From Helichrysum umbraculigerum (Eukaryota > Streptophyta > Magnoliopsida > Asterales > Asteraceae): a stretch of 64,000 bases of DNA. A program made the position numbers and the translations under genes. Location: assembly GCA_949592205.1 (NCBI GenBank), contig CATIUR010000003.1, positions 84,469,001 through 84,533,000 on the forward strand, in the 5' to 3' direction. Positions within the stretch are counted from its first letter, which is position 1, and each line of letters opens with the position of its first letter. Shown here one piece after another: positions 1 to 10,674 of this stretch. The notes under the pieces are model-generated. The model was not told the DNA's origin and did not search any database. It saw nothing but the letters and a program-made list of their open reading frames with translations.

Positions 1-1493
1 CTCCTCAACATTGAAGCAATAAGGATATTGGATAGAAACTTCATCCCTCGAGCCTTCAACTAAATATAATTGAAAATCAGGACCAAAAGATTTTGGTTTC
101 CTTCCTCTTTTGCTTTTCCTTAGTTCAAGCGACTTGTCTAAAGTCATTTCAGAACTCTCCACCTCATCTGATTCCTTAGATCCACTTGTACTAGGAATCA
201 TATCCTTTGGTCTAGGTATAGATGAGAATCTATTCTCATCAAAAATTGCTACTCTCGATTCAACCACAGAGTTAACTGATATAGAATCATTAGGTTCAAT
301 GACATAGAACCTATACGCTTTGGAATGCTCGGCATATCCAATAAAGATGCAATCTATACCACTTTCACCCAAACTTTTCTTCTTGGGTTCAGGAAGTCTT
401 ACAACTACCCTATAACCCCAAACATGAAGATAATTCAAGTTTGGCTTTTTCTTGAACCAAAGTTCATAAGGTGTAACCTTGCTCCTTTTATTAAGAACCC
501 TATTAAGCAAATAACAAGCCGTTAACATGGCTTCCCCCCAAAATCATCACTCAAACTAGAATAGGACATCATGGAATTAACCATTTCTTTGAGAACCCTA
601 TTCTTCCTCTCCGATATACCATTTTGTTGGGGAGTATATGGAGCAGTCGTCTCATGAATAATACCAACGGACTGGAAATAATCAGGATGAATATATTCAC
701 CTCCCCTATTCGTTCTTAGCCTTTTAATCAAAGAATTTTGTTGCAATTCTACTTCAGTTTTGTATGTTTTAAATTTATCCAAGGCTTCATCTTTAGAATG
801 CAACAAATAAACATAACAAAACCTAGAAGCATCATCAATGAAAGTGACAAAGTATTTCTTGTTACCTAAAGAGGGAGTAGCATGCAAATCACACAAATTA
901 CTATCTACTAGTTCTAACAATTCAGAAGAACGTTTTATACTTTGAAAAGGTTGTCTAGTGATTTTAGTTAGCATACACGTTTTGCATTTTTTAGTATGAA
1001 TGTCAAAAGCTGGTATTAAGCCATCCTTTGACATTTCAATCATTCTTTTGTAATGCACATGACCTAATCTAGCATACCACAATGAGGAGTCATTTACACT
1101 AGAATATGTCATAAAAGCAGAATCAACACTACCACAATTATTTAAATTAAGTCTAAACATGCCATTACATAAGTAGTCAAATCCTACAAAGACACCATTC
1201 TTGGACAAGATAAACTTATCCGACTCGACAACCTGCTTATAACCACTAATGTTCCACAAAGCACTAGATACAAGATTCTTTCGAATCTTAGGAACATGAA
1301 TTACATTAAACAAAGCTATTGTCTTTCTAGAACAAAATTCTAAAACAACACTTCCACGACCACAAACAGAACTTGTTGATTCGTTCCCCATATGCAATAT
1401 ACCATCTTCCGGCTCATATATCTTGAACCAATGCCTATGCTTGCATACATGAGTATTAGCACCCGAATCAACAAACCAAGAAACATTATAATC
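1..1493 (-). pseudogene. Copia pol fragment: protease, GAG-pre-integrase, integrase
   Basis: This is the start of a Ty1/copia polyprotein, read right to left. After an in-frame TAG at 1494-1496 come the aspartic protease motif WFVDSGANTHVC (about 1400-1490), a GAG-pre-integrase zinc-binding region with H...C-X2-C spacing (WYARLGHVH...CKTC, about 950-1080), and an integrase core. The second catalytic Asp (FIDDASR region) and the Glu (SERKNR) are visible. The first catalytic Asp, normally in an HSDLCD context, reads DSNLCD, so it is replaced by Asn (codon near 906-912). Loss of one T near 545 shifts the frame; reading then continues to the left edge as the integrase C-terminal region (motif WGYRVVVRLPEPKKK). 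The protein cannot be active. Confidence 0.85.
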
Positions 1494-2454
1494 CTACACA
1501 TAAAAGGATTCAGAAATAAATGACACATAATTTATAGTCAAATTAAAGTCATTGTTCAAAATCTGACCTTGTTTCGGGTTTTGGTCTTTAGACCCCTGAC
1601 CCGAACCACTTGTGCTAGCACCATTGGTATTCTTATTACCAACTTTCTTAACTCGACAATCCTTCTTGAAGTGTCCAATTATACCACACTTCCAACAAGT
1701 CTTTTTAGACTTCTTATTAGGATCATCATTGTTATCATAATTTTTGCGCTTGCCTTTTCCTTTATTATTCTGTTTTCCAGCCTTATGTTCCTCCACCATG
1801 TTGACATTAGATGGACCATCAATTTCCTTGCCCTTTCCCTTGTCATTTTCTTGCACCCTTAGACCTTCCTCTATGCGCAAATGACTACCCAATTGAACTA
1901 GGGTCACTTCTTCCTTCATATGCTTCAAGTTGTGCTTGAACTCTTTCCATGAAGGGGGCAATTTATCGATTATACATGAAACCTGGATTGATTCATCCAT
2001 TTTCGTATCATGTTGTGCAAACTATCCAAATATTCGAAGGCATTCATGGTATTGTTCCATAACAGAACGTGAATCCACCATTTTGTAATTGTTAAAATTA
2101 CTAACCAGAAACTTCTTAGAAGAAGTATCTTCTACCATATACTTAGACTCCAAAGCATTCCATAAATCCCTTGCAGATTCGACATTTTGATATATGTCAA
2201 AGAGTGAATCAGACATACCATTCAATATATGACCACGACAGATGAAATCATCATTTTCCAACTTGCATCTCTTACGAGTCTGATCCAACGTTTCCTCTTC
2301 ATGTGCCTCCGGACATGGTTTACTCAGAACGTACACAACTTTCAGTGTTGTCAACAGAAATTTCATCTTCTTCTGCCATCTCCTAAAAATCGTTCCCAGC
2401 AAACTTATCAAGTTTCGCAAATTTGGAAGTCATATCCTTCACTGATTCTGCCAT
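1494..2454 (-). pseudogene. Copia gag remnant
   Basis: This is the capsid and nucleocapsid part of the same polyprotein. The ATG at 2452-2454 opens a frame starting MAESVKDMTSKFAK. About 55 bases in, one extra T in a T-run (about 2390-2396) shifts the frame. Reading resumes through a UBN2-like gag segment (ESARDLWNALESKY) and is cut by an in-frame TAG at 2022-2024, where a Gln codon is expected. The following segment contains one CCHC zinc knuckle, CWKCGIIGHFKKDC (about 1650-1700), in a Lys/Asn-rich tail. The lesions are consistent with decay after insertion. Confidence 0.85.
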
Positions 2455-2483
2455 TGAAATCAACGTAAATTATTGCTTTTGAT

Positions 2484-2551
2484 TGTTGGGGAAATTGTGT
2501 GAAATAGGGTTTGATTTCAATCCGGATATACTCTAGAATCGTGTATGAAGT
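2484..2551 (-). repeat. Copia 5' LTR, 3' (U5) end segment
   Basis: This segment starts TGTTGGGG on the plus strand, which is the CCCCAACA end of the LTR on the element strand. It runs to the insertion point of the Tekay array and continues at 21056. The neighbouring leader (2455-2483) contains AATTATTGCTTTTG at 2468-2481, whose exact reverse complement lies in the other LTR part at 21064-21077. Confidence 0.7.
2547..2551. other. Target-site duplication GAAGT, left copy
   Basis: GAAGT directly precedes the TGTGACACCC start of the first Tekay LTR. The same five bases directly follow the end of the third LTR at 21051-21055. This marks the array as one insertion locus. Confidence 0.9.
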
Positions 2552-5036
2552 TGTGACACCCGTCAAATTAGGACTAGTAATTAGTGCCTAACCAAGTTTA
2601 ATACATGTAATTAGTTCTGTGTTAGGCAAATTAATGTATCAAGTAATATATATTGTTGTTGAATATATATACAATTATGCGGTTTGATTAAATCGTACAA
2701 GTTAAATCGAATGTAATTCGACACAATTAATACGGACGTTGGTGAACAATTTAATTTAATAATATAACATTATTTAATAACGCTATTATGTTCCAAATAT
2801 TATTTTGATAATATTTCAATTCAGTTTCGTATCGTACACACCAGGTCCACACGAGTAAAATATTAAACGCACAAACAAAACGGAACAAGTTAACATTAAA
2901 AATTATAACACCACTATTAAGTATTTGGTAAAATACTTCAACGAAAATATTGAGTAAATATTCGTATTTTAAAACGCATATTTTTGTTCATAAAATAAAT
3001 AATTAACGTTTACATTATCGGGAAAACGAACACCACACGGAGCGCGATTGCAGGGAGTTAAATTGGTGAAGCCCACACCCGTGGACCCCACCAAAAATCT
3101 GCCAAAAATGGGGGGAAAACCCACCCCATTTCCTCATTTCCACCATCTTCTTTCTCTCTCTCTACTCTTTTTTCTCTCAAAACTTCAAACCACCACCAAC
3201 ATCAAAAATCACAAAATACTACCATCAAACGACCTCGGTTTTCATCGTTCATTTGGAAGAAAAGAACCACCGCGTCATGATCTACAATCCCATCTTTCCG
3301 GATTTCTCCGGCGTTAACTTGTAAGTTTCCGACGAATTCTCGAAACCACTCAAATCTTCGTTATAATGCTTGTTTATCGTTTATATATGCTTAAAATGTA
3401 CAAAAAGGGGTTGGGTAAAAGTTTCGAACCAAACGGAAGTCGTCCGGCCTTTTTTCCGGCCACCGGAACCTTATCAGTTGCCGACGTCGCATTTGACCCA
3501 GACGTTATGCGACGTCAGCTGCGACGTCGCAAAACTCATCACGACGTCGCACGGTGCGACATCAGTCTCAACGTCGCCTTAATTGGCCGACGTCGCATAT
3601 AGCGACGCCACCCACAACGTCGCATTAAATTGCGAAAGTCGCACATAACGACGCCATGCTCAACGTCGCAGTCAGGACCTGCGACGTCGTACCCAACGTC
3701 GCACAAACCAGAAAACATAGATTTTCACTAAGTGTCGAGACCCTAAATTTTATCACTTGATTTCACCCAATTTCAAGTCCAGATGCGTTTTTCACCAAAG
3801 CAATATAGTAGAAATAAAAATTTTCCAAGCTGACTTGGCAGCTCGACCCCAACCAGGGGCTCTGCCCCTTGGACCCCGCTACTAGGGGCGCTGCCCCCGG
3901 ACCCCCGTCACTTATAGTTTGTAACGGTTTCTAAAACACAAACAAAACACATTTTTCAAGTAAAACACCACGAAATCAAAATAATAATAGTTGAGATTAT
4001 TATTACAATCCGTCACCAACAGGCCGTACATATTTTCAAACATTCGAATCAATCAACCAAATCGTAGTAATTTGGACAAGTCAATCAACCAAATCGGGGT
4101 AATTTGGACAAACAACTGCAAGGGTAGTATTTCGGGATGCCTAATCAATTAATAACCATCGCGTGTCATGGACACCCTCAGGTTACAAGTCTTCGGACAT
4201 CAATACAAGTCAAGCCAAATCAAGTTTATTTGTTTAAACGCTTCAAGACTCAGGTGAGTCTCATGGCCCCTATTTTACTGCTTTTCAATCAGGGGTGTGA
4301 TATTATTGCTTGTTTTGTTTTATAAGTTGAACGCAAGTACAAATCAAATCAAATACTACATGAGTTTCAAGCTAATCAATTTAAAGCCCTCCATAGCATA
4401 GTCTGGTAATACGTAGTAGCGTGAATGTTAGTATATGATATCATATAGGATTGACAATCCTCGTCCGGGTTAGCACGCACTAACTGGTCAAACGGACGTA
4501 TTAGCATTTGGGAAGACGAGTGTGGATTAGGCACTCGTAGGAGGCATTCAAGTTCGGTTTCCTTAATTGGACCTGACACTCAAGTTAAGCTCAGACTATA
4601 TGCACATGGCTGTATAACTTTTATTTTGCTTAATTGCATTTTAAATTCAATTATAAATCTTGCGGTTTATACAAATATGTGTTGACATACAAACCTGTGA
4701 GCTCACCAGCGTTTCGCTGACCCATTTTAGCATGTATCACAGGTACACAGCAGTAGGTTGGACTGCCCAAGCAGGAATCATTAGCTCGAGTCAGCATTCA
4801 TACAATCAGAGATTTAGCTGCATTATTATATTTTGTATAGATTAATTATGTACTTAAATCTCTCAATTTCAACCGAGCTAATGTAAACAATGTTTTTGAT
4901 GTAAACTTTTGGTTTTATCAATACAAATGTAAAACGACGCATATAGTGGTCGTTCATTATATCTTATGTGCTTTGTATATTGATTAGTAACACCCAATTC
5001 GTGCTTCCGCTAAACAGTAAATTTGGGGGTGTTACA
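2552..5036 (+). repeat. Tekay LTR 1 (5' LTR), 2485 bp
   Basis: The LTR starts TGTGACACCC and ends GGGGTGTTACA, so it has TG...CA termini. It is followed by GA and then the primer-binding site. Inside are a CT-rich tract (about 3130-3180), a GACGTCGCA motif cluster (3482-3703), and a GC-rich hairpin motif, AGGGGC-TCT-GCCCCT, followed by TTGGACCCC (3855-3905). Short ORFs here occur in the sister LTRs but have no coding signature. Confidence 0.93.
3482..3703 (+). repeat. GACGTCGCA palindrome cluster in LTR 1
   Basis: About a dozen copies of GACGTCGCA, TGCGAC or close variants lie within 220 bp, in both orientations. One is the perfect 12-bp palindrome TGCGACGTCGCA at 3520-3531. GACGTC has the ACGT core used by plant bZIP factors, so enhancer function is possible but unproven. 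Matching clusters lie at 11612-11833 and 19561-19782 in the sister LTRs. Confidence 0.85.
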
Positions 5037-5039
5037 GAT

Positions 5040-5051
5040 TGGTATCATAGC
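5040..5051 (+). other. Primer-binding site, copy 1
   Basis: TGGTATCATAGC matches the plant initiator-tRNA-Met primer site (TGGTATCAGAGC) at 11 of 12 bases. It lies three bases after the LTR end, the expected place for minus-strand priming. Confidence 0.85.
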
Positions 5052-5414
5052 CTAAGGTTATAGTGAACTAGGTTGCATTTAGTGGGCCTAGACTATGACC
5101 GTTAGGCAGTATTTCCTCATTATGCATGACTGGTTCAGGAATTACAGCATACGACTTTAATTTAACATAGCCTGATCAACTATGTACAATTAAGGAAAGA
5201 TGATGTAACGTCTGAAACGATTATGTTGAACAGGAATACACTAGTTGACTCTGACCTCGAGAGAACCGAGACTCAAACAAGTCTGTGCTAGACACCCAAT
5301 AGGCTATTATGTGATACTAAGTATACATAGATAGGCCTCGTTACAATCTTAGGCTATATTATATAAGTTATTATATGGATATAGGCCTCATTCTTTCTAA
5401 CGCTTTGTCTCAGA

Positions 5415-5909
5415 ATGGCAAACACACCACCAAGTTCATCACGCTCTTATCCACATGGATCACGAAACTCAAGGGTAGCTAGGAGGGACACCAGGTTGCC
5501 TCGAGCTAGCCCATATCCCACTCACCTCACTCTAACGGACTTAGCCGCTAGAGTACACCATCATGACCAACAACTCCACGAAATGGATATCGAACTACAA
5601 GAAACTCGCGAAAACTGGAGACTCACAGCAATGGAACGAATCGAGCAAGTCTCCGAAGATCACGAGCACACAGTTAGCACCATGAACACTCTTCAAAATC
5701 AAGTGGGAGAAACATTCGAAACCATGGAGGTTGTCCACAACCAAGTGATTGGCAACCGAAATGAAATCTCTGTCCTACAATCAAGGCTGCATCAGTGCGA
5801 GACACGTCTAAGGGAAACCGAGGACGCCCTCCGAACAGCCAACAGACTCGCAGAATCTGTGGCCCATCTCAACGCACTGCTGCCACAACTCAACTTACGT
5901 CAGAATTAG
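5415..5909 (+). CDS. ORF upstream of gag, coiled-coil protein (Tekay copy 1)
   Basis: An uninterrupted 164-residue frame lies between the primer-binding site and gag, 300 bases before the gag ATG. Residues 1-40 are Ser/Arg/Pro-rich and basic. Residues about 45-150 are heptad-like and rich in Glu, Gln, Arg and Leu (IELQETREN, MERIEQVSEDHEH, LQSRLHQCETRLRETEDAL), predicting a long coiled coil. I see no enzyme motif. The ATG at 5415 is the first in frame, just after the TCAG at 5411-5414, so a splice acceptor before it is possible. The second copy has lost this frame. The role is unknown; a particle-assembly or Gag-binding function is only a guess. Confidence 0.6.
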   Translation: MANTPPSSSRSYPHGSRNSRVARRDTRLPRASPYPTHLTLTDLAARVHHHDQQLHEMDIELQETRENWRLTAMERIEQVSEDHEHTVSTMNTLQNQVGETFETMEVVHNQVIGNRNEISVLQSRLHQCETRLRETEDALRTANRLAESVAHLNALLPQLNLRQN

Positions 5910-6209
5910 CTTAGGCTGAATCTGTACCCTAATATGCTTTCGTAGGACCTTTGTAATTCGACCGGATGTAACAATTCCTGGTACTTTTGTAAAACATCTA
6001 ATCCTGTAACTTTTGAAACTTGTAACTCGGAATAGTCTATCATCTTTTGAACTTGTAACATCAATTGACAATTCTCCTCGATTATTCTACATTATTAATT
6101 TTACGTAGTGATGTCGTATGTTACCGCTTTTACATATATGCATCTATTGTAATTTTCATTCTGGTACAAATTTTTATGTACCTTTTGTTTCTTTCTTTCT
6201 TGAAGAATC

Positions 6210-7211
6210 ATGCCGCCCAAGAAGAAAAGTTACAGTGATGCGGAAATCAATGCTATTGTTTCTCGAGCTGTGGCCGATGCCTTGGCTGCTCGGGACTCGC
6301 ATCGAAACTCCCGAAGTACTGGTGAAGCTTCCAGTAATACCCCTGTCATCAAGCCTTGTTCTTACAAGGATTTTCTCAGCTGCAAACCACTCTACTTCAA
6401 GGGCACGGAAGGTGCCATTAGACTGATCCGTTGGATAGAACGGATGGAATCTGTTTTCAACCTCTGTAACTGTGCGGAGGATAACAAAGTTAAATTCGCT
6501 GCCTACACCTTTCAGGAAGGTGCTCTTACGTGGTGGAACACCCACGCCAACTCTGTGGGCGTCGAAATAGCAAACCAGCTCCCTTGGGCTGAATTGAAGA
6601 AGAAGCTAACGGAGAAGTACTGTCCCGAAGAAGCCCTACACCGTCTGGAGGAAGAGTTTTGGCACTTGGCGGTGCAGGGTACCGATATTGAGGGTTATAC
6701 CACCAAGTTCCAACAGTTCGCCTTACTATGCCCGGGATTGGTTGAACCGGAGACAAAAGGCATCAAAAGGTACATCCGCGGCCTTCCTGAGAGCATTCAG
6801 GGGAATGTCGCTTCGGCCAAACCAACCACTACCGAAAGTGCTATCCGACTAGCACATGAACTCATGGCACTAGTTGTCAACCGTGAAACATCCAACAACT
6901 CCTCCAACAACAACAAACGCAAATCCTCTAAACCTCACAACAACCAAAGCAAAAAGCTCAATACCATCCAAGTTTATAACACCAATTCTGAGCCCAAACG
7001 TAGCTACACTAGGGACAGGCCATACTGTTCCAAGTGTAACTGTCATCACCATGGTTCATGCAAGTCTCCCTGCAACAATTGCAGGAACTACGGGCATTCA
7101 TCTAAGGATTGCCGAGCCCCTAAATCCAACAACAACAACCAACAACCCAAATCCTGTTATGGATGTGGAGAGGCTGGACATTACAGGAATGAGTGTCCTA
7201 AACGAAGGAGC

Positions 7212-7246
<35 letters not shown>

Positions 7247-7661
7247 CAAGGGAAGGGAATTCGTGCTCAACTCCGGGGACGCCCGTCAAGACCCGAATGT
7301 GGTCACTGGTATGTTCCTCCTCAACAACTTAACTGCTTCTATTCTATTTGATACTGGTGCTGATAGAAGCTTTATTTCTGATGAGTTTTGTCCACTAATT
7401 GACATCACCCCCGTTGCCTTAGATGTTAAGTACACCGTAGAACTTGCAAATGGTAAACTCATAGAAACCGATAGTGTGATACTTAATTGCACTTTAAACC
7501 TAGCCGACGAAATCTTCTCCATTGACCTGATGCCCGTTGAAATAGGAAGTTTTGATGTCATTATCGGCATGGACTGGTTGTCCAGACATCGCGCTGAAAT
7601 CGTTTGCTACGACAAGGTCGTTCGAATCCCTCTCGCCGCCGGTAGAACCTGGGTCATATAG
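6210..7661 (+). CDS. Tekay gag-protease, copy 1 (open to a premature stop)
   Basis: This frame encodes 483 residues: the retrotransposon gag domain (about 50-215, motif AYTFQEGALTWWNT), a basic Asn-rich linker, zinc-binding motifs (CNNCRNYGHSSKDC and CYGCGEAGHYRNEC, both C-X2-C-X4-H-X4-C, after a partial upstream C-X2-C), and the aspartic protease with LFDTGADRSFIS. A run of twelve Asn is encoded by an AAC repeat near 7209-7242; the sister copy has only five plus Lys-Asn. The frame ends at TAG 7659-7661, where the sister copy has CAG (Gln) and continues into pol. So the polyprotein is truncated by one C-to-T change. Confidence 0.88.
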
Positions 7662-10640
7662 GGGGAGACCGGTGGGACGAGACTCAATATCATATCTTGT
7701 TTGAAAACCCGAAAATTTCTGAAAAAGGGTTATCCAGCAATCCTCGCGCACATCATGGAGAAAAAGTCGGAGGAGAAGCGACTTGAGGATGTGCCAATCG
7801 TTCGAGACTTTCCAGAAGTCTTTCCCGAAGAACTACCTGGTCTACCACCACCAAGACAGGTTGAGTTCTCAATCGATCTTGTGCCAGGTGCTGCACCTGT
7901 GGCCCGAGCACCATACCGTTTAGCCCCATCCGAACTTCAGGAGTTGTCCACCCAATTACAGGAGCTCCTGGAAAGAGGATTCATCAGGCCGAGTTCTTCA
8001 CCTTGGGGAGCTCTAGTCCTATTTGTCAAAAAGAAAGATGGTTCTTTCCGAATGTGTATCGACTACCGAGAGTTGAACAAGTTGACCGTCAAGAACCGAT
8101 ACCCACTTCCCCGAATCGATGACCTGTTCGACCAACTTCAAGGATCGAGTTGTTATTCAAAGATTGATCTTCGATGAGGTTATCATCAATTACGTGTTCG
8201 CGACGCTGATATTCCGAAAACCGCCTTCAGAACCCGTTATGGGCATTACGAATTTCAAGTAATGTCATTCGGTCTAACCAATGCACCGGCTGTATTCATG
8301 GACCTTATGAATCGGGTGTGCAAGCCTTATCTCGACAAGTTTGTCATTATCTTCATCGATGACATACTCATATACTCGCGAAACGAACAAGAACACGTGC
8401 AACATCTCAAAACCATTCTAGAACTAGTTAGACACGAGGAGCTTTACGCCAAATTCTCCAAGTGTGAGTTCTGGATACAAACCGTTCAATTTCTTGGACA
8501 CGTTATCGATAGTCAGGGAATTCATGTAGATCCTTCAAAAATCGAGGCTATCAAAAATTGGCAACCGCCGACAACTGCAACAGAAGTACGGCAGTTTTTA
8601 GGACTGGCCGGGTACTATCGACGATTCATCGAGAACTTCTCAAAATAGCCCTACCACTCACGACACTGACTCAGAAAGACAAAAAGTTTGACTGGACCGA
8701 TAAACAAGAGTCAGCATTTCAACTTTTAAAACAAAAGCTTTGCAGTGCTCCTATTCTATCATTACCCGAAGGCACCGATGACTTCGTGGTATACTGCGAT
8801 GCTTCTCATCAAGGTCTCGGTTGCGTTCTGATGCAACGAGACAAAGTCATAGCTTACGCTTCACGACAACTCAAGATTCACGAAAAGATTTTACACCACT
8901 CATGACCTCGAGCTAGGAGCTGTCGTTTTTTCTCTCAAAATCTGGAGACATTACCTCTACGGTACTAGGTGCACAATTTTTACCGATCATAAAAGTCTCC
9001 AGCACATATTCGATCAGAAGGATCTCAACATGAGGCAACGTCGATGGGTCGAGTTACTTACTGATTATGACTGCGAACTCAAATATCATCCAGGCAATGC
9101 AAATGTTGTTGCCGATGCCCTCAGTCGAAAAGAAAGGTCGAAACCACTTCGAGTCCGAGCCCTCAGTATGACTATTCACAATGATCTAAACATTCAGATT
9201 CTCGCTGCTCAACTCGAAGCCCTCAAACCTGATAATGTCAAAAATGAAGCCTTGCGAGGCATGGATGAACAATTCGAAATCAAACCTAACGGAGTTAGGT
9301 GTCTCTCAAATCGAATCTGGTTGCCTAGTTTTGGGAACCTGCGAGACTTGGTGATGGATGAAGCTCACAAGTCAAAATATTCTATCCATCCGGGATCCGA
9401 TAAAATGTATCACGGTATCAAAGACTTCTATTTATGGCCGAACATGAAAGCTGAAATCGCTACATACGTCAGCAAGTGCCTTACTTGCTCGAAAGTCAAA
9501 GCCGAATACCAAAAACCTTCTGGCTTACTTCAATAACCCGACATCCCTGAATGGAAATGGGAACAAATTGCTATGGATTTAATAACCAAACTACCCAAGT
9601 CATCAAGCGGTTGCGATACCATTTGGGTGATCGTCGATCGTCTCACGAAATCTGCTCACTTCCTGGCAATCAAAGAAACCGACAAAATGGAATGCCTAAC
9701 TCGAATCTATCTGAAAGAAGTCGTAACCCGTCACGGTGTTCCAATCTCGATTATCTCCGACAGGGATAGTCGTTTCACATCTCAATTTTGGCAATCACTT
9801 CAAAAATCATTGGGTATTCGCCTCGATATGAGCACCGCATACTATCCTCAAACCGACGGCCAAAGTGAACGAACAATTCAAACACTGGAAGACATGCTAC
9901 GGGCCTGCGTAGTTAACTTCGGTGTAAACTGGGAACGACACCTACCATTGTGCGAGTTTTCGTACAACAATAGCTATCATACCAGCATCAAGGCTACACC
10001 TTTCGAGGCACTGTACGGTCGTAAGTGCCGATCCCCTATCTGTTGGACCGAAGTTTGGGATAGACAACTCACGGGTCCGGAAATCATTCACGAAACAACC
10101 GAGAAAATCTTTGAGATTCAAAAAAAGCTCAAAGACGCACGTGATCGTCAGAAAAGTTATTCTGACGTGACACGCAAACCACTCGAATTCCAGGTTGGGG
10201 ATCGAGTACTACTCAAAGTATCGCCTTGGAAAGGCGTAATCCGATTTGGCAAACGAGGGAAGTTAAATCCCAGGTACATTGGGCCATTCGAGATCCTTGA
10301 GAGGATTGGTCCAGTGGCATATCGATTGCAGCTGCCGCCCGAGCTCAGCAGCGTGCATCCCTCTTTTCACATTTCAAACTTAAAGAAGTGTCTGTCTGAT
10401 GAGACATTTATCATTCCACTCGATGAAATTCGGGTTGACGACAAACTTCACTTCGTTGAAGAACCCGCCGAAATCATGGACCGTGAGGTCAAACAACTCA
10501 AACAAAGTCGTATTCCCATCATCAAGGTTAGGTGGAATTCGCGGCGTGGTCCGGAATTCACCTGGGAACTGGAAGATCAAATGAGACTCAAGTACCCTCA
10601 GTTGTTCACTGATGCTACTTCAAACACGACTTCGACTTAA
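7662..10640 (+). pseudogene. Tekay pol, copy 1: RT, RNase H, integrase, chromodomain-like tail
   Basis: This is the remainder of the polyprotein. Reverse transcriptase spans about 7840-8640 with the catalytic FIDDILIY motif. It is cut by TGA at 8175-8177 (the sister copy reads Ser) and by a one-base loss giving TAG at 8646-8648. RNase H follows (YCDASHQGLG), with a further frameshift near 8890 where the sister reads EKNYTTHD. The integrase keeps its HHCC zinc region and the D, D and E residues (SIISDRDSRF, DGQSERT), but TAA at 9534-9536 replaces a CAA. The C-terminal chromodomain-like tail ends at 10640, 34 bases before LTR 2. Confidence 0.9.
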
Positions 10641-10663
10641 ATTTCGGGACGAAATTCTTCTAA

Positions 10664-10674
10664 CGGGGGGAGAA
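10664..10674 (+). other. Polypurine tract, copy 1
   Basis: A purine run, CGGGGGGAGAA, directly abuts the TGTGACACCC start of LTR 2. This is the expected plus-strand priming site. Confidence 0.8.

Noticed and set aside
3048..3317. 89-codon ORF in LTR 1, identical in LTR 2
   Set aside because: It lies in LTR non-coding sequence, is broken by the deletion in LTR 3, and has low-complexity Ser/Leu content.
3366..3602. ORFs of 78 and 70 codons over the GACGTCGCA cluster
   Set aside because: The protein is just the motif array read in two frames. Identity between LTRs comes from LTR duplication.
7098..7289. Minus-strand Val-rich ORF opposite gag
   Set aside because: Antisense of the AAC repeat and zinc-knuckle region. 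A shadow ORF.
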